From Candidatus Pantoea gossypiicola (GTDB lineage: Bacteria > Pseudomonadota > Gammaproteobacteria > Enterobacterales > Enterobacteriaceae), in NCBI RefSeq assembly GCF_008632075.1, contig NZ_VWVM01000005.1, positions 96,010 through 160,009 of the forward strand: DNA of 64,000 nucleotides, written 5' to 3'. The translations under genes and the position numbers were made by a program. A model generated the notes under the pieces. It was not told the origin of the DNA and did not search any database. It worked only from the letters and a program-made list of their open reading frames with translations. Positions 43,055-53,421 of the stretch are shown piece after piece (the first letter of the stretch is position 1; the number at the start of each line of letters is the position of its first letter).

Positions 43055-43805
43055 ACAGCCGCTGCTTGCGGTGAACCAGCTCACCCATCTTTATGCGCCG
43101 GGCAAAGGGTTTGAGCAGGTCAGTTTTGATCTCTGGCCCGGCGAGGTGCTGGGGATTGTCGGCGAGTCCGGCTCCGGTAAAACCACGCTGCTGCAGAGCC
43201 TGTCGGCGCGTCTGACGCCGCAGCAGGGCAGCATTCACTATCAGAACCGCGACCTTTATCAGATGAGTGAAAGCGATCGCCGTCGTCTGCTGCGCACCGA
43301 GTGGGGCGTGGTGCATCAGCATCCGATGGACGGGCTGCGTTCGCAGGTCAGCGCGGGCGGCAACATCGGTGAACGGCTGATGGCAACCGGACAGCGCCAC
43401 TATGGCGACATCCGCGCTGAGGCGAGTCGCTGGCTACAGGCGGTAGAGATAGACGCCGGGCGCATCGACGATCTGCCGACCACCTTTTCCGGCGGGATGC
43501 AGCAGCGTCTGCAGATTGCCCGTAATCTGGTGACGCAGCCGCAGCTGATGTTTATGGATGAGCCGACCGGCGGGCTGGATGTCTCGGTGCAGGCGCGACT
43601 GCTGGATCTGCTGCGGATGCTGGTGCGTGAGCTGAATCTGGCGGTGGTGATTGTTACTCACGATCTCGGCGTGGCGCGACTGCTGGCGCATCGCCTGCTG
43701 GTGATGAAACAGGGGCGGGTGGTGGAGAGCGGTCTGACCGATCGCGTGCTGGACGATCCTCATCATCCTTACACTCAACTGCTGGTCTCTTCGGTGCTTA
43801 ATTAA
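43044..43805 (+). CDS. phnK: PhnK, ABC-type ATPase of the C-P lyase complex
   Basis: The 253-residue ABC protein has Walker A GESGSGKTT near residue 37, signature FSGGMQQRL and Walker B LMFMDEP, and a typical PhnK C-terminus. It is not part of a transporter: PhnK binds the PhnGHIJ core as a dimer and uses ATP in the lyase cycle. The ATG 43044 overlaps the end of phnJ by 11 bases. Confidence 0.93.
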   Translation: MHSEQPLLAVNQLTHLYAPGKGFEQVSFDLWPGEVLGIVGESGSGKTTLLQSLSARLTPQQGSIHYQNRDLYQMSESDRRRLLRTEWGVVHQHPMDGLRSQVSAGGNIGERLMATGQRHYGDIRAEASRWLQAVEIDAGRIDDLPTTFSGGMQQRLQIARNLVTQPQLMFMDEPTGGLDVSVQARLLDLLRMLVRELNLAVVIVTHDLGVARLLAHRLLVMKQGRVVESGLTDRVLDDPHHPYTQLLVSSVLN

Positions 43806-44519
43806 ATGACGATTCTCACTCCGCGCCTGCGTGTAGAAAATCTGTGTAAAACCTTTGTGCTGCATAACCAGAACGGCGCGGCGCTGCCGGTGCTGCACAA
43901 CGCCAGCCTGACGGTGGGCGAGGGCGAATGTGTGGTGCTGCACGGTCATTCCGGCAGCGGCAAATCTACGCTGCTGCGCGCGCTTTACGGCAACTATCAG
44001 CCCGACAGCGGCCACATCCGGATTGCCCATCAGGGCGAGTGGATCGATATGGCGCAGGCCGCCGCCCGGCAGATCATCGCCCTGCGCCGTGACACGCTGG
44101 GCTGGGTCAGCCAGTTTCTGCGGGTGATCCCGCGCGTGCCGACGCTGGAAATTGTGATGCAGCCGCTGCTGGAGCGCGGCGTGGATCGCGAAATCTGCGA
44201 AGCGCGGGCCGCCGAACTGCTGACCCGGCTGAATGTGCCGCAGCGTCTCTGGTCGCTGGCCCCATCCACCTTTTCCGGCGGTGAACAGCAGCGCGTGAAC
44301 ATCGCCCGCGGCTTTATCGCCGACTATCCGGTGCTGCTGCTGGATGAACCCACCGCCTCGCTCGACAGCGTCAACAGCGCGGCGGTGGTGAGCCTGATTG
44401 AACAGGCGCGCGCCCGGGGTGCCGCCATCGTCGGTATTTTTCATGATCGGGCGGTGCGCGAGCGGGTAGCCGACCGGCTGCACCTGATGCACCCCATCGA
44501 CACAGGAGTGCAGGCATGA
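43806..44519 (+). CDS. phnL: PhnL, ABC-type ATPase of the C-P lyase complex
   Basis: The 237-residue ABC protein shows Walker [10 protein letters not shown], signature FSGGEQQRV and Walker [13 protein letters not shown]. PhnL binds on top of PhnK in the C-P lyase complex. It starts directly behind the phnK stop (TAAATG) and ends with a four-base overlap with phnM (ATGA at 44516-44519). Confidence 0.93.
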   Translation: MTILTPRLRVENLCKTFVLHNQNGAALPVLHNASLTVGEGECVVLHGHSGSGKSTLLRALYGNYQPDSGHIRIAHQGEWIDMAQAAARQIIALRRDTLGWVSQFLRVIPRVPTLEIVMQPLLERGVDREICEARAAELLTRLNVPQRLWSLAPSTFSGGEQQRVNIARGFIADYPVLLLDEPTASLDSVNSAAVVSLIEQARARGAAIVGIFHDRAVRERVADRLHLMHPIDTGVQA

Positions 44520-45652
44520 TCATCAATAATGTCAGACTGGTGCTGGAAAACGAGGTGGTGAACGGATCGCTGGAGTTTCGCGACGAGCGCATCACCAGCT
44601 TCAGCGAAACCCGCAGCCAGGAGCCCGGTGCGCTGGACGGCGAGGGGGCCTGGCTGCTGCCGGGGCTGGTGGAGTTGCACACTGACAACCTCGACAAGTT
44701 TTTCACGCCACGGCCCAAAGTAGACTGGCCCGCACACTCGGCGATGAGCAGCCACGATGCGCTGATGGTCTCCAGCGGCATTACCACGGTGCTGGACGCG
44801 ATTGGCGTGGGCGATGTGCGCGACGGCGGTCACCGGCTGGATAACCTCAGCAAGATGATCGACGCCATCCGCGACAGCAACCGCAAAGGCCTGAACCGCG
44901 CCGAGCATCTGCTGCATCTGCGCTGTGAACTGCCGCATCCCACTACCGCGCCGCTGTTTGAAGCGCTGATGGGCACGCCTGAGCTGGCGCTGGTGTCGCT
45001 GATGGACCATTCGCCGGGCCAGCGCCAGTACGCTTCGCTGATCAAATATCGCGAATATTATCAGGGCAAATATCAGCTCAACGACGTCGAGATGGATCAG
45101 TTCGAGCATGAGCAGCTCACCCTGGCGGCGGAGTGGTCGCAGCCCAATCGTCAGGCGATTGCCAGACTGTGCCGGGAACATGGCATCGCCATTGCCAGCC
45201 ACGATGACGCTACGGCGGCACACGTGGAGGAGTCCCATGCGGCAGGCAGCCGCATCGCGGAGTTCCCGACCACGCTGGAGGCGGCACGTGCTTCGCGCTA
45301 TCGCAACATGCAGGTGCTGATGGGCGCGCCTAACATCGTGCGCGGCGGCTCGCACTCCGGCAACGTCGCTGCCTGGGAACTGGCGTCTCATGGCCTGCTG
45401 AACATTCTCTCCTCCGACTACTACCCGGCAAGCCTGCTGGATGCGGCGTTCCGGCTGGCGGCTGACGAGCGCAATAGTCTCGGCATGGCGCAGGCCATCG
45501 CGCTGGTGACCTGTAACCCTGCTCGCGCATTAGGTCTTGAGGATCGCGGGGTGATCGCCGAAGGGTGTCGCGCCGATCTGGTGCTGGCGCACACCGCACA
45601 CGGCTACCCGCACGTGCGGCACGTCTGGAGCAAAGGCCGGCAGGTCTACTGA
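44516..45652 (+). CDS. phnM: PhnM, RPnTP hydrolase (amidohydrolase family)
   Basis: The 378-residue protein is an amidohydrolase that removes pyrophosphate from alpha-D-ribose 1-phosphonate 5-triphosphate. Typical stretches are [18 protein letters not shown] with metal ligands, [58 protein letters not shown] and the final Asp in [13 protein letters not shown]. It overlaps phnL by 4 bases and phnN by 1 base (TGATG). Confidence 0.93.
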   Translation: MIINNVRLVLENEVVNGSLEFRDERITSFSETRSQEPGALDGEGAWLLPGLVELHTDNLDKFFTPRPKVDWPAHSAMSSHDALMVSSGITTVLDAIGVGDVRDGGHRLDNLSKMIDAIRDSNRKGLNRAEHLLHLRCELPHPTTAPLFEALMGTPELALVSLMDHSPGQRQYASLIKYREYYQGKYQLNDVEMDQFEHEQLTLAAEWSQPNRQAIARLCREHGIAIASHDDATAAHVEESHAAGSRIAEFPTTLEAARASRYRNMQVLMGAPNIVRGGSHSGNVAAWELASHGLLNILSSDYYPASLLDAAFRLAADERNSLGMAQAIALVTCNPARALGLEDRGVIAEGCRADLVLAHTAHGYPHVRHVWSKGRQVY

Positions 45653-46188
45653 TGGCGAGGCTGATCTGGCTCACCGGACCTTCCGGCTCCGGCAAGGATA
45701 GCCTGCTGGATGCGCTGCGGGCGGCACCGCCGCCACGGCTGTTGATCGCCCATCGTTACATCACCCGCGCCGCCGATGCGGGGGGTGAAAATCATGTGGC
45801 ACTGACTGAGACGGAGTTTGAGCGTCGCGCGGCACTCGGTCTGTTCGCGGTGAGCTGGGAGGCGCACGGCTTCCGCTACGGCATTGGTTGCGAGACGGAG
45901 CAATGGCTGCTGCGCGGGCAGAACGTGGTGGTGAACGGGTCGCGGCTGCATCTGGCCCAGGCGCAGGCGCGGTTTGGATCGCAGCTGCTGCCGGTCTGCC
46001 TGCAGGTGACGCCCGCCGTGCTGGCGGCGCGCCTGCGTCAGCGCGGACGGGAAGATGAGGCGGCGATCGCCCGGCGGCTGGCGCGCGCCGCCCAGCCCCA
46101 GCCCGATGGTTGCCTTATCCTTAACAACGATGGCGCGCTGGCGGAAACCGTCTGCCAGCTGCGCCAGATACTGGAGGCGCATCAATGA
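45652..46188 (+). CDS. phnN: PhnN, ribose 1,5-bisphosphate phosphokinase
   Basis: A 178-residue P-loop kinase: [20 protein letters not shown] opens the chain, [22 protein letters not shown] binds substrate, and [15 protein letters not shown] follows. PhnN phosphorylates ribose 1,5-bisphosphate to PRPP, returning the sugar to nucleotide synthesis. Its last 47 bases have a diverged tandem copy 60 bp downstream that leads into the phnP start. Confidence 0.92.
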   Translation: MARLIWLTGPSGSGKDSLLDALRAAPPPRLLIAHRYITRAADAGGENHVALTETEFERRAALGLFAVSWEAHGFRYGIGCETEQWLLRGQNVVVNGSRLHLAQAQARFGSQLLPVCLQVTPAVLAARLRQRGREDEAAIARRLARAAQPQPDGCLILNNDGALAETVCQLRQILEAHQ

Positions 46189-46244
46189 CACCTGGCACCC
46201 GCGGAAACCGTCCGGCAGCGACATCCGTAACCGGAGACGCATCC

Positions 46245-47015
46245 ATGAAACTCACTTTTCTGGGTACCGGCGGGGTGACTGCGGCACCGCTGCCGGGCTG
46301 CGACTGTCGCGCCTGCCAGCGGGCACAGCGCAACAGCGCCCATGCGCGTGCGCCCTGCAGTGCGCTGATCGCGTTCGGCCACGAGCGCATCCTGCTGGAT
46401 GCCGGTCTGCCGCTGCTGGCGTCGCACTTTCCGCCCGGCACGCTGACGCGCATTCTGCTGACGCATTACCACATGGATCATGTGCAGGGCCTGTTTGCGC
46501 TGCGCTGGGGAGTGGGGGATCCGATTCCGGTCTGGGGCCCGCCCGATTCGCGCGGTTGTGACGACCTCTACAGACACCCTGGTCTGCTCGATTTCCGTCC
46601 CGCCTTAACGCCGTTTGTGTCGCACGCCTTTGGTGAACTGCAGGTCACGCCGCTGCCGCTGCAACACTCGAAGCTGACACACGGCTATCTGTTCGACTGG
46701 CACGACACCCGGCTCGCCTGGCTGTGCGACACCTGCGGGCTGCCGCCTGACACCGCCGACTTCCTGCGCGGCCAGCCGCTGGATCAGCTGGTGATTGACT
46801 GCAACGATCCGCCGCGTGCAGAGCCGGGTAATCACAATGATGTGACCCGGGCGCTGGCGATTGCGGCGCTGCTTCAGCCGCGTCAGACCTGGCTGACCCA
46901 TCTCAGTCATGAGATGGATAACTGGTTAACGGACAATCCGTTGCCGGAGGGTGTGCAGCCTGCCCGTGATGGCCAGACGCTGCTATGCGGTGCGCACTGG
47001 CCTGTCACGGTTTGA
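46245..47015 (+). CDS. phnP: PhnP, cyclic ribose phosphodiesterase (metallo-beta-lactamase fold)
   Basis: The start at ATG 46245 (MKLTFLGTGGVTAAPLPGCDC) fits the family N-terminus and has GGAGAC before it. An earlier in-frame ATG at 46185 overlapping the phnN stop would add 20 residues encoded by a duplicated gene end and is less likely. The 256-residue protein has the zinc motif LTHYHMDHVQGLF, the extra structural zinc site CDCRACQRA, and DPPRAEPGNHNDV. PhnP opens 5-phosphoribosyl 1,2-cyclic phosphate to ribose 1,5-bisphosphate, the substrate of PhnN. No phnO acetyltransferase was seen. Confidence 0.9.
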   Translation: MKLTFLGTGGVTAAPLPGCDCRACQRAQRNSAHARAPCSALIAFGHERILLDAGLPLLASHFPPGTLTRILLTHYHMDHVQGLFALRWGVGDPIPVWGPPDSRGCDDLYRHPGLLDFRPALTPFVSHAFGELQVTPLPLQHSKLTHGYLFDWHDTRLAWLCDTCGLPPDTADFLRGQPLDQLVIDCNDPPRAEPGNHNDVTRALAIAALLQPRQTWLTHLSHEMDNWLTDNPLPEGVQPARDGQTLLCGAHWPVTV

Positions 47016-47041
47016 TCATCTCGCTGTCATCCCGCGTTCAT
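47002..47041 (+). promoter_or_regulatory. PHO-box array upstream of phnC
   Basis: Four heptamers at an 11-bp period: CTGTCAC (47002), TGATCAT (47013), CTGTCAT (47024) and CGTTCAT (47035). Two are exact PHO-box halves. A TAATAA sequence near 47055 could be the -10. The array begins inside the last codons of phnP and lies about 50 bp before phnC, so phnCDEE should have its own PhoB-dependent promoter. Confidence 0.75.
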
Positions 47042-47093
47042 CGCGTCACGCCTTAATAACCGGCAGACGCAATCAGCGATGACGGAGAACAGC

Positions 47094-47924
47094 ATGGCAC
47101 AGGCACTTCTGAAAACGGTGGTCGATAACGATGCACCACCGGCCAGCCACAGCGGACAAAAAGTGTTGTCGGTGCAGAAACTGAGCAAAGCCTATGGCGA
47201 CACCCAGGTGCTGGATCAGGTCAGTTTCGACCTGCACGCCGGTGAGCTGGTGGCGGTGATTGGCCGCTCTGGCGCGGGTAAATCGACCCTGCTGCATATG
47301 CTCAACGGCACGATTAACGCTACGTCCGGCGCGATTATCAGCCTGCATGAAGGCGAAGCCGATCGTAACGTGGTCTCGCTCAACAGCCGTCAGATGCGCG
47401 AATGGCGCAGCCAGTGCGGCATGATCTTTCAGGACTTCTGTCTGGTGCCGCGCCTCGACGTGCTGACCAACGTGCTGCTGGGCCGTCTGAGCCAGACCAG
47501 CACGCTGAAGTCCTTCTTTAAAATCTTCTCTGACGAGGATCGGGCGCACGCCATCGAACTGCTGCAGTGGATGAACATGCTGCCGCAGGCGCTGCAGCGG
47601 GCAGAAAACCTCTCTGGCGGACAGATGCAGCGCGTGGCGATCTGCCGCGCCCTGATGCAGAACCCGAAAATCCTGCTGGCCGATGAGCCGGTGGCGTCGC
47701 TGGATCCCAAAAATACCAAACGCATCATGGATGTGCTGCGTCAGGTCAGCGAGCAGGGGATCAGCGTGATGGTCAACCTGCACTCGATTGAGCTGGTGAA
47801 AAGCTACTGCACCCGGGTGATTGGCATTCAGCGCGGCGTGGTGCTGTTTGACGACCATCCTTCCCGACTCACCGACAGCCTGCTTCACCAGCTGTACGGC
47901 GATGAACTTAACCAAATCCATTAA
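47094..47924 (+). CDS. phnC: PhnC, phosphonate ABC importer ATPase
   Basis: The 276-residue ATPase has Walker [10 protein letters not shown], signature LSGGQMQRV and Walker [13 protein letters not shown]. The PhnC-specific region [41 protein letters not shown] is clear. ATG 47094 follows CGGAGAACAG; ATG 47079 upstream is less well placed. The N-terminal 25 residues before the ABC domain are longer than in E. coli PhnC. With PhnD and the two PhnE proteins it forms the phosphonate importer. Confidence 0.9.
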   Translation: MAQALLKTVVDNDAPPASHSGQKVLSVQKLSKAYGDTQVLDQVSFDLHAGELVAVIGRSGAGKSTLLHMLNGTINATSGAIISLHEGEADRNVVSLNSRQMREWRSQCGMIFQDFCLVPRLDVLTNVLLGRLSQTSTLKSFFKIFSDEDRAHAIELLQWMNMLPQALQRAENLSGGQMQRVAICRALMQNPKILLADEPVASLDPKNTKRIMDVLRQVSEQGISVMVNLHSIELVKSYCTRVIGIQRGVVLFDDHPSRLTDSLLHQLYGDELNQIH

Positions 47925-47950
47925 CGTCCACAGCAAGAGAATTATTCCGA

Positions 47951-48877
47951 ATGAAACTGACTTCTTTAGCACTTCTGACCCCTGTCATGGCGTTTGGTGT
48001 CAGCGCAGCGGATGCGCCGAAACAGCTTAATCTGGGGATTCTGGGTGGGCAGAACGCCACCCAGCAAATCGGTGATAATCAGTGTGTGAAGACCTTCTTT
48101 GATAAAGAGCTGGGTGTCGATACCCAGATGCGCAACGCCTCAGACTATTCGGGCGTGATTCAGGGCCTGCTGGGCGGCAAGATCGATATGGTGCTGAGCA
48201 TGTCACCGGCCTCGTTCGCTTCGGTCTACCTTCAGGACCCGAAAGCGGTGGATGTGGTCGGCATTGTGGTGGATGACAAAGATCAGTCACGCGGCTACCA
48301 CTCTGTTGTCATCGTTAAAGCCGACAGCCCGTACAAAAAACTGGAAGACCTGAAAGGCAAATCGTTCGGGATGGCCGATCCCGACTCGACCTCCGGCTTC
48401 CTGATGCCCAACCAGGCGTTTAAGAAGATGTTCGGAGGCTCGGTGGATGACAAATATAACAACACTTTCTCCAGCGTGACCTTCTCCGGCGGCCATGAGC
48501 AGGACATTCTGGGCGTGCTGAACAACCAGTTTGACGGCGCGGTCACCTGGACCTCGCTGGTCGGTGATTACAACAGCGGCTACACCTCTGGCGCGTTTGG
48601 CCGTCTGATCCGTATGGACCATCCGGATCTGATGAAGCAGATCCGCATTATCTGGCAATCACCGCTGATCCCCAACGGCCCTGTGCTGGTCAGCAACAAG
48701 CTGCCTGCTGACTTTAAAGCGAAAGTGGTGTCTGCGATTAAAAAGCTGGATAAGGACGATCACGCCTGCTTCGTGAAAGCGGTGGGCGGCCAGCAACATA
48801 TCGGTGAGGCGACGGTTGCTGATTACAAAAATATCATCGATATGAAACGTGACCTGATGAAAGGCAGTCGCGGCTAA
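47951..48877 (+). CDS. phnD: PhnD, phosphonate-binding periplasmic protein
   Basis: This 308-residue protein has a short Sec signal (MKLTSLALLTPVMAFGVSA, cut near residue 19-20). The mature part has LNLGILGGQNATQQ, LGVDTQMRNASDYSGVIQGLLGGKIDMV, and DPDSTSGFLMPNQAF, the family's phosphonate-binding loop. It captures phosphonates in the periplasm for PhnC/PhnE. It begins 26 bp after phnC. Confidence 0.92.
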   Translation: MKLTSLALLTPVMAFGVSAADAPKQLNLGILGGQNATQQIGDNQCVKTFFDKELGVDTQMRNASDYSGVIQGLLGGKIDMVLSMSPASFASVYLQDPKAVDVVGIVVDDKDQSRGYHSVVIVKADSPYKKLEDLKGKSFGMADPDSTSGFLMPNQAFKKMFGGSVDDKYNNTFSSVTFSGGHEQDILGVLNNQFDGAVTWTSLVGDYNSGYTSGAFGRLIRMDHPDLMKQIRIIWQSPLIPNGPVLVSNKLPADFKAKVVSAIKKLDKDDHACFVKAVGGQQHIGEATVADYKNIIDMKRDLMKGSRG

Positions 48878-48972
48878 GCCGACGACGCCCTGACTTTCCC
48901 CGCCCAGGCGGGGAAGGCGGGACGCGGCAACACCGCCGGCGTTCCGCTGCTTTAACGCCGGAGAACCTCCCT

Positions 48973-49833
48973 TTGACCGACTTCGAACACTATTACCAAC
49001 GCATCCGCCGTCAGCAGAAGCGTGCCACGCTGTTGTGGTCACTGCTGCTGGTGACGCTCTATCTGGCGGCGGGCAGGGTAGCAGAATTTAATCTGCTCAC
49101 CGTCTGGCAGTCGCTGCCGCACTTCTTCGACTATCTGCATGAAATCCTGCCGGTGCTGCATCTGCCGCTGCTGTTTGCCGACGGCAAAACCAGTGGCTCG
49201 CTGGCTTACTGGGGCTACCGTCTGCCGATTCAGCTGCCGCTGATCTGGGAAACATTGCAACTGGCGCTGGCCTCGACGCTGGTGGCCGTCGCCCTTGCAG
49301 CGGTGCTGGCCTTTTTTGCCGCCGACAATACCCAGACGCCGGTCAGCGTGCGGGTGATGATTCGCGCCTTTGTCGCCTTTCTGCGCACCATGCCGGAGCT
49401 GGCGTGGGCGGTGATGTTTGTCATGGCGTTTGGCATCGGCGCGATCCCGGGCTTTCTGGCGCTGGCGCTGCACACTGTCGGCAGCCTGACAAAACTGTTT
49501 TATGAGGCGATTGAGTCGGCGTCGGATAAGCCGGTGCGTGGCCTGGCCGCCTGCGGTGCCAGCAAGCTGCAGCGGATGCGCTTCGCTTTCTGGCCTCAGG
49601 TTAAACCGATCTTCCTCTCCTACAGCTTTATGCGCCTGGAGATTAACTTCCGCTCCTCCACCATCCTCGGGCTGGTTGGGGCCGGCGGCATCGGCCAGGA
49701 GCTGATGACCAATATCAAACTGGACCGCTACGATCAGGTCAGTATCACGCTGCTGCTGATCCTGATTGTGGTGTCGCTGCTGGACACACTATCCGGTCAG
49801 CTTCGTCGCCGCGTCACAGGAGATCGGACATGA
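48973..49833 (+). CDS. phnE: PhnE, phosphonate ABC permease (first copy)
   Basis: A 286-residue permease with about six helices and the PhnE coupling motif ESASDKPVRGLAACGASKLQRMRFAFWPQVKP. The C-terminus has RSSTILGLVGAGGIGQELM. The frame begins with TTG at 48973, 12 bases after GGAG, which is the best available start since the first internal ATG would remove conserved helices. It overlaps the second permease by four bases (ATGA at 49830-49833). Confidence 0.9.
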   Translation: MTDFEHYYQRIRRQQKRATLLWSLLLVTLYLAAGRVAEFNLLTVWQSLPHFFDYLHEILPVLHLPLLFADGKTSGSLAYWGYRLPIQLPLIWETLQLALASTLVAVALAAVLAFFAADNTQTPVSVRVMIRAFVAFLRTMPELAWAVMFVMAFGIGAIPGFLALALHTVGSLTKLFYEAIESASDKPVRGLAACGASKLQRMRFAFWPQVKPIFLSYSFMRLEINFRSSTILGLVGAGGIGQELMTNIKLDRYDQVSITLLLILIVVSLLDTLSGQLRRRVTGDRT

Positions 49834-50714
49834 TGAGCGCCGCACCGGATGTCGCGCAGCTGAAGCAGCAGCATCGTGAACTGTTCGCCGCGCAACCGCG
49901 CTATCTGCGCCGCATCGGGCTGATGGCACTGGCGGTGCTGCTTTATTACCTCTTTTTCTTCTCGGTATTTGGCCTGGAGTGGTCGCGTCTGTTGATGGGC
50001 TGCCAGCAGCTGGGGCGCTATTTCCTGCGGATGTTCGTCTGGCACGACTTCCTGAACTGGCCATTTGGCTACTACCTGTCGCAGGTCGGGATCACCTTAG
50101 GCATTGTGTTTGCCGGAACGCTCACCGCCTCGCTGCTGGCACTGCCGCTGTCGTTTCTGGCGGCACGCAATGTGATGCACGATCGCGCCGCGAAGCCACT
50201 GGCGTTTCTGGTGCGGCGTCTGTTCGATGTGTTACGTGGCATCGATATGGCGATCTGGGGACTGATATTCGTGCGTGCGGTGGGCATGGGGCCGCTTGCC
50301 GGGGTGCTGGCGATTATCCTGCAGGATGTTGGTCTGCTCGGTAAGCTGTACGCCGAAGGGCATGAAGCGGTGGAGCGCTCGCCCAGTCGCGGGCTGGGCG
50401 CGGTCGGGGCCAACAGCCTGCAGAAACACCGGTTCGGTATCTTCACCCAGTCATTCCCGCAGTTTCTGGCGCTGAGCCTTTACCAGATTGAGTCCAATAC
50501 CCGCTCAGCGGCGGTGCTGGGCTTTGTCGGCGCGGGCGGGGTAGGCCTGGTCTACGCCGAGAATATGCGGCTCTGGAACTGGGATGTGGTGATGTTCCTG
50601 ACGCTGATCCTGGTGGTGGTGGTCATGATCATGGATGTGATCTCCAGCCGCCTGCGTAAGCGCTACATCAGTGGCAAGCCGGTGCCGTTGTGGCAGCCTG
50701 CTGCGCGCGATTAA
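49830..50714 (+). CDS. phnE: PhnE, phosphonate ABC permease (second copy)
   Basis: The second, 294-residue PhnE-type permease shares EAVERSPSRGLGAVGANSLQKHRFGIFTQSFPQF and TRSAAVLGFVGAGGVGLVYAENMR with the first. Two PhnE genes giving a heterodimeric channel are common outside E. coli K-12. Its last 47 bases overlap, tail to tail, the end of the sensor-kinase gene on the other strand. Confidence 0.9.
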   Translation: MMSAAPDVAQLKQQHRELFAAQPRYLRRIGLMALAVLLYYLFFFSVFGLEWSRLLMGCQQLGRYFLRMFVWHDFLNWPFGYYLSQVGITLGIVFAGTLTASLLALPLSFLAARNVMHDRAAKPLAFLVRRLFDVLRGIDMAIWGLIFVRAVGMGPLAGVLAIILQDVGLLGKLYAEGHEAVERSPSRGLGAVGANSLQKHRFGIFTQSFPQFLALSLYQIESNTRSAAVLGFVGAGGVGLVYAENMRLWNWDVVMFLTLILVVVVMIMDVISSRLRKRYISGKPVPLWQPAARD

Positions 50715-53274
50715 GCCGCTCACTGCGCTGCCAGGCGCGCTGCAGCGCCTGCACCAGCTGGGCCTGCTGCCAGGGCTTCGCCAGCCGCTCACACAGCGGC
50801 AGCGTCACCGGCTGATGGCGCAGATCCTGACCGCTGATGAGCAGCGTCGCCAGCTGTGGCCAGTTCTGCTGCGCCTGGCGGATCACTTCCGCGCCATTGA
50901 TCTCGCCGGGCAGCATCAGATCGCTGATCAGCAGGTCGATATCGGGGGTCTGGCGCAGCAGCGCCAGCGCCGCTTCTCCGTCGCCGCACTCCAGCGTCAG
51001 ATACCCCAGCTGATGCAGATGCTCGCACAGCGTCTGGCGCACCGCCGGTTCATCATCCAGCACCAGTATCAGCCGGTTGTTCGCTGCCTCTGCCTCCGCG
51101 GGCTTTGGCGGTGGCGGGGCGATGACGGCAGTGGCGGCTTCCGAAGCGCGCGGTAACAGCAGCCGTACCGTGGTGCCCTGACCCGGCGCGGTTTCCAGTT
51201 CGATCTGCCCGCCGGACTGCCGCACAAAGCCGTAAACCATCGACAGCCCCAGCCCGCTGCCACTGCCGGTGGCTTTGGTGGTGAAGAAGGGCTCGAAAAC
51301 CTGCTCCCGAACCTCGGCGGACATGCCACAGCCATGATCGATAACCTCAATTGTGACCATGTCACTTTTGTCGCCTTCTTCCGGATGACCCTGATTCCAG
51401 ATACGCAGCCGGATTTCGCCGCTTTGCTGATGCATCGCATCACGCGCGTTTACCACCAGGTTCATCAGCGCATTCTCCAGCTGGCTGGCATCAATCCATG
51501 CCAGCCAGCCAGGGCGCTGCGCATCAATAATCAACTGCTGTCCCGGCAGCAGCGCGTGTTGCAGCAGGCTCTGCAGGTTATCCACCAGCGTCACCACCGA
51601 CACCGCACGCGGATAGAGCGCCTGCTTGCGTGAGAACGCCAGCAGACGCTGCGTCAGCTGGGCCGCACGGTCGGCCGCCTGCCGCGCCCGTTCTATCCGG
51701 GTGGCCAGCGGGCCGGCCATCAGCTGGCCTTCAGTCAGCGCCAGACTGCCGATAATCACCGCCAGCAGATTGTTGAAGTCGTGTGCCAGGCCGCCGGTCA
51801 GCTGGCCGACCGCCTTCATCTTCTGGCTGTGCTGCAGCGCCTCCTCCAGCGTTTTGCGCGAGGTCCGGTCCAGCACGGTATTGACCATGCCGCGCCGGGG
51901 GATCGGGCTGAAGCGCAGCTCCAGCGTCCGGCCATCGGCCAGCCGGATCTCCTGGGGGTCACCGGGATCGTGCAGATCCACCGCCAGCGGGGCCAGCAAC
52001 TGCTGATAATGGACGCCGCGATGCAGCTCACGCGGCGCGATTCCGAGCAGCTCGGCATACTGGGCGTTCCACACCACCAGCTGACCGTGGTGATCGAACA
52101 GCGCAAAGCCGTCGCGCATCGCCAGAAACGTGGACTCCAGCTGGTTGCTCTTCTCTTTCAGCAGCCGCGAGGTGTGCGCCAGCGAGGCGGTATTGCGGGC
52201 GAAGACGTTAAACGCCCGCGCCAGCTCGCCCAGCTCGTCGCGCCGTTGCAATCCTGGCACGCTGACGTTCTGCTCGCCCTGCGCCAGCCGGGTCATCGCC
52301 CCGGCAATGGCCGTCAGGCTCGACCCGAGGTTGCGGTAAATATAGATCCCGGCATAGCCGGTGATCGCCAGCGCCAGCAGCACAAACAGCGCGATAAAGC
52401 TGATGATCGAATCGAGTTCGTGGTGGGTGGCCTGGGTGCGCGCCTCGCTCTGCAACGCGACCTGCTGCACCGACGCATTGATATCGTCGTTCAGCATCGC
52501 CACCAGCGCTTTAATCCGGTAGGTGGCGTAGGCGATCGCCAGGTCGCTCTGCTCCAGCGCCTCCGCCAGCGGCAGCAGGTGCTGCTGAGTATTAAGCAGC
52601 CGCTGTACCTGCTCGCCAGTGACACCCGTCAGCGGCACCGTGCGCCACTGGGTCATCACCTGCTGAAGCTGCTCAATCACGGCGATGGGTGAGGGCGTGC
52701 GGATGGCAATGGTGATCAGCCGTTCGGTCTGCTCGCGCAGTGCGGCATCCGGCTGCGTCCGCTGTTCCCGTTGTACCCGCTGGTCGATATGACCGAGCAG
52801 GATCTGCGTCTGCCACAGATCGCTCAGCATGTTGTTGCGTTGCAGATGCCGCTGATGGCTGTTCAGCAGCAGGCTGTTAATCGTCTGTTCCAGCATCAGG
52901 CTGCGGGCGCGGATCCGGGCGATGCGCTCCGGCTGTCGGGCCGCCAGCGGCGCACTGGCCAGCAGGCTCAGCGACTGTTGCAACGCCTGCTGATTCTGCT
53001 GCAGCCGTTGTGATTCGCTCTGATACTCCAGCGCCCCGACCACCTGCGACAGCCGCACCGCTGCCGTCGCCACGTTGGCGGTGTCACGTGCCAGCGCCAG
53101 GCTGCCGTTCATGTCCGCCAGCGTCTGCGCCTGTGCCTGCTCCTGAATCGCCCCGGCGTGACGAAAGCCCACGATCGCCACCACGCTCACCATGAGCGTG
53201 ACCGATACCACCAGCAGATTGAACATCAACAGGCGTCCACGCGCCCCGGCCTGCCACGGATAACTACGCTGCAT
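50668..53274 (-). CDS. Hybrid sensor histidine kinase
   Basis: The 868-residue membrane protein has helices at about 15-37 and 290-315, enclosing a helical periplasmic sensor. It continues with a HAMP domain (to about 370), a PAS domain (380-480), and the dimerisation/phosphoacceptor region with [18 protein letters not shown]. The ATPase domain has [28 protein letters not shown] and [13 protein letters not shown]-terminal receiver carries the phosphoacceptor Asp in [10 protein letters not shown] and Lys in LAKPW. No Hpt domain is present. The likely partner is the OmpR-type regulator at 60604-61347; the ABC importer encoded divergently is the likely target. Its 3' end overlaps phnE. Confidence 0.87.
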   Translation of the reverse strand: MQRSYPWQAGARGRLLMFNLLVVSVTLMVSVVAIVGFRHAGAIQEQAQAQTLADMNGSLALARDTANVATAAVRLSQVVGALEYQSESQRLQQNQQALQQSLSLLASAPLAARQPERIARIRARSLMLEQTINSLLLNSHQRHLQRNNMLSDLWQTQILLGHIDQRVQREQRTQPDAALREQTERLITIAIRTPSPIAVIEQLQQVMTQWRTVPLTGVTGEQVQRLLNTQQHLLPLAEALEQSDLAIAYATYRIKALVAMLNDDINASVQQVALQSEARTQATHHELDSIISFIALFVLLALAITGYAGIYIYRNLGSSLTAIAGAMTRLAQGEQNVSVPGLQRRDELGELARAFNVFARNTASLAHTSRLLKEKSNQLESTFLAMRDGFALFDHHGQLVVWNAQYAELLGIAPRELHRGVHYQQLLAPLAVDLHDPGDPQEIRLADGRTLELRFSPIPRRGMVNTVLDRTSRKTLEEALQHSQKMKAVGQLTGGLAHDFNNLLAVIIGSLALTEGQLMAGPLATRIERARQAADRAAQLTQRLLAFSRKQALYPRAVSVVTLVDNLQSLLQHALLPGQQLIIDAQRPGWLAWIDASQLENALMNLVVNARDAMHQQSGEIRLRIWNQGHPEEGDKSDMVTIEVIDHGCGMSAEVREQVFEPFFTTKATGSGSGLGLSMVYGFVRQSGGQIELETAPGQGTTVRLLLPRASEAATAVIAPPPPKPAEAEAANNRLILVLDDEPAVRQTLCEHLHQLGYLTLECGDGEAALALLRQTPDIDLLISDLMLPGEINGAEVIRQAQQNWPQLATLLISGQDLRHQPVTLPLCERLAKPWQQAQLVQALQRAWQRSERLNRAQQAATTAPACH

Positions 53275-53421
53275 CTCATGACCTCTTCTTCACGGCAACC
53301 GTGGGGCGAGTATAGGAGCGTGATGTCGGGCGTTTATGACAAATATGAATGGCCGCTGACATTTTCCGTTTATCTGGCATTGCTTAACTGGCGGCTATCC
53401 ACAGTCCGCAGGAGCAGGGCG

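Noticed and set aside
46185..46244. ATG 46185 as the start of phnP
   Set aside because: The added 20 residues come from a duplicated end of phnN and do not resemble PhnP; ATG 46245 gives the normal N-terminus.
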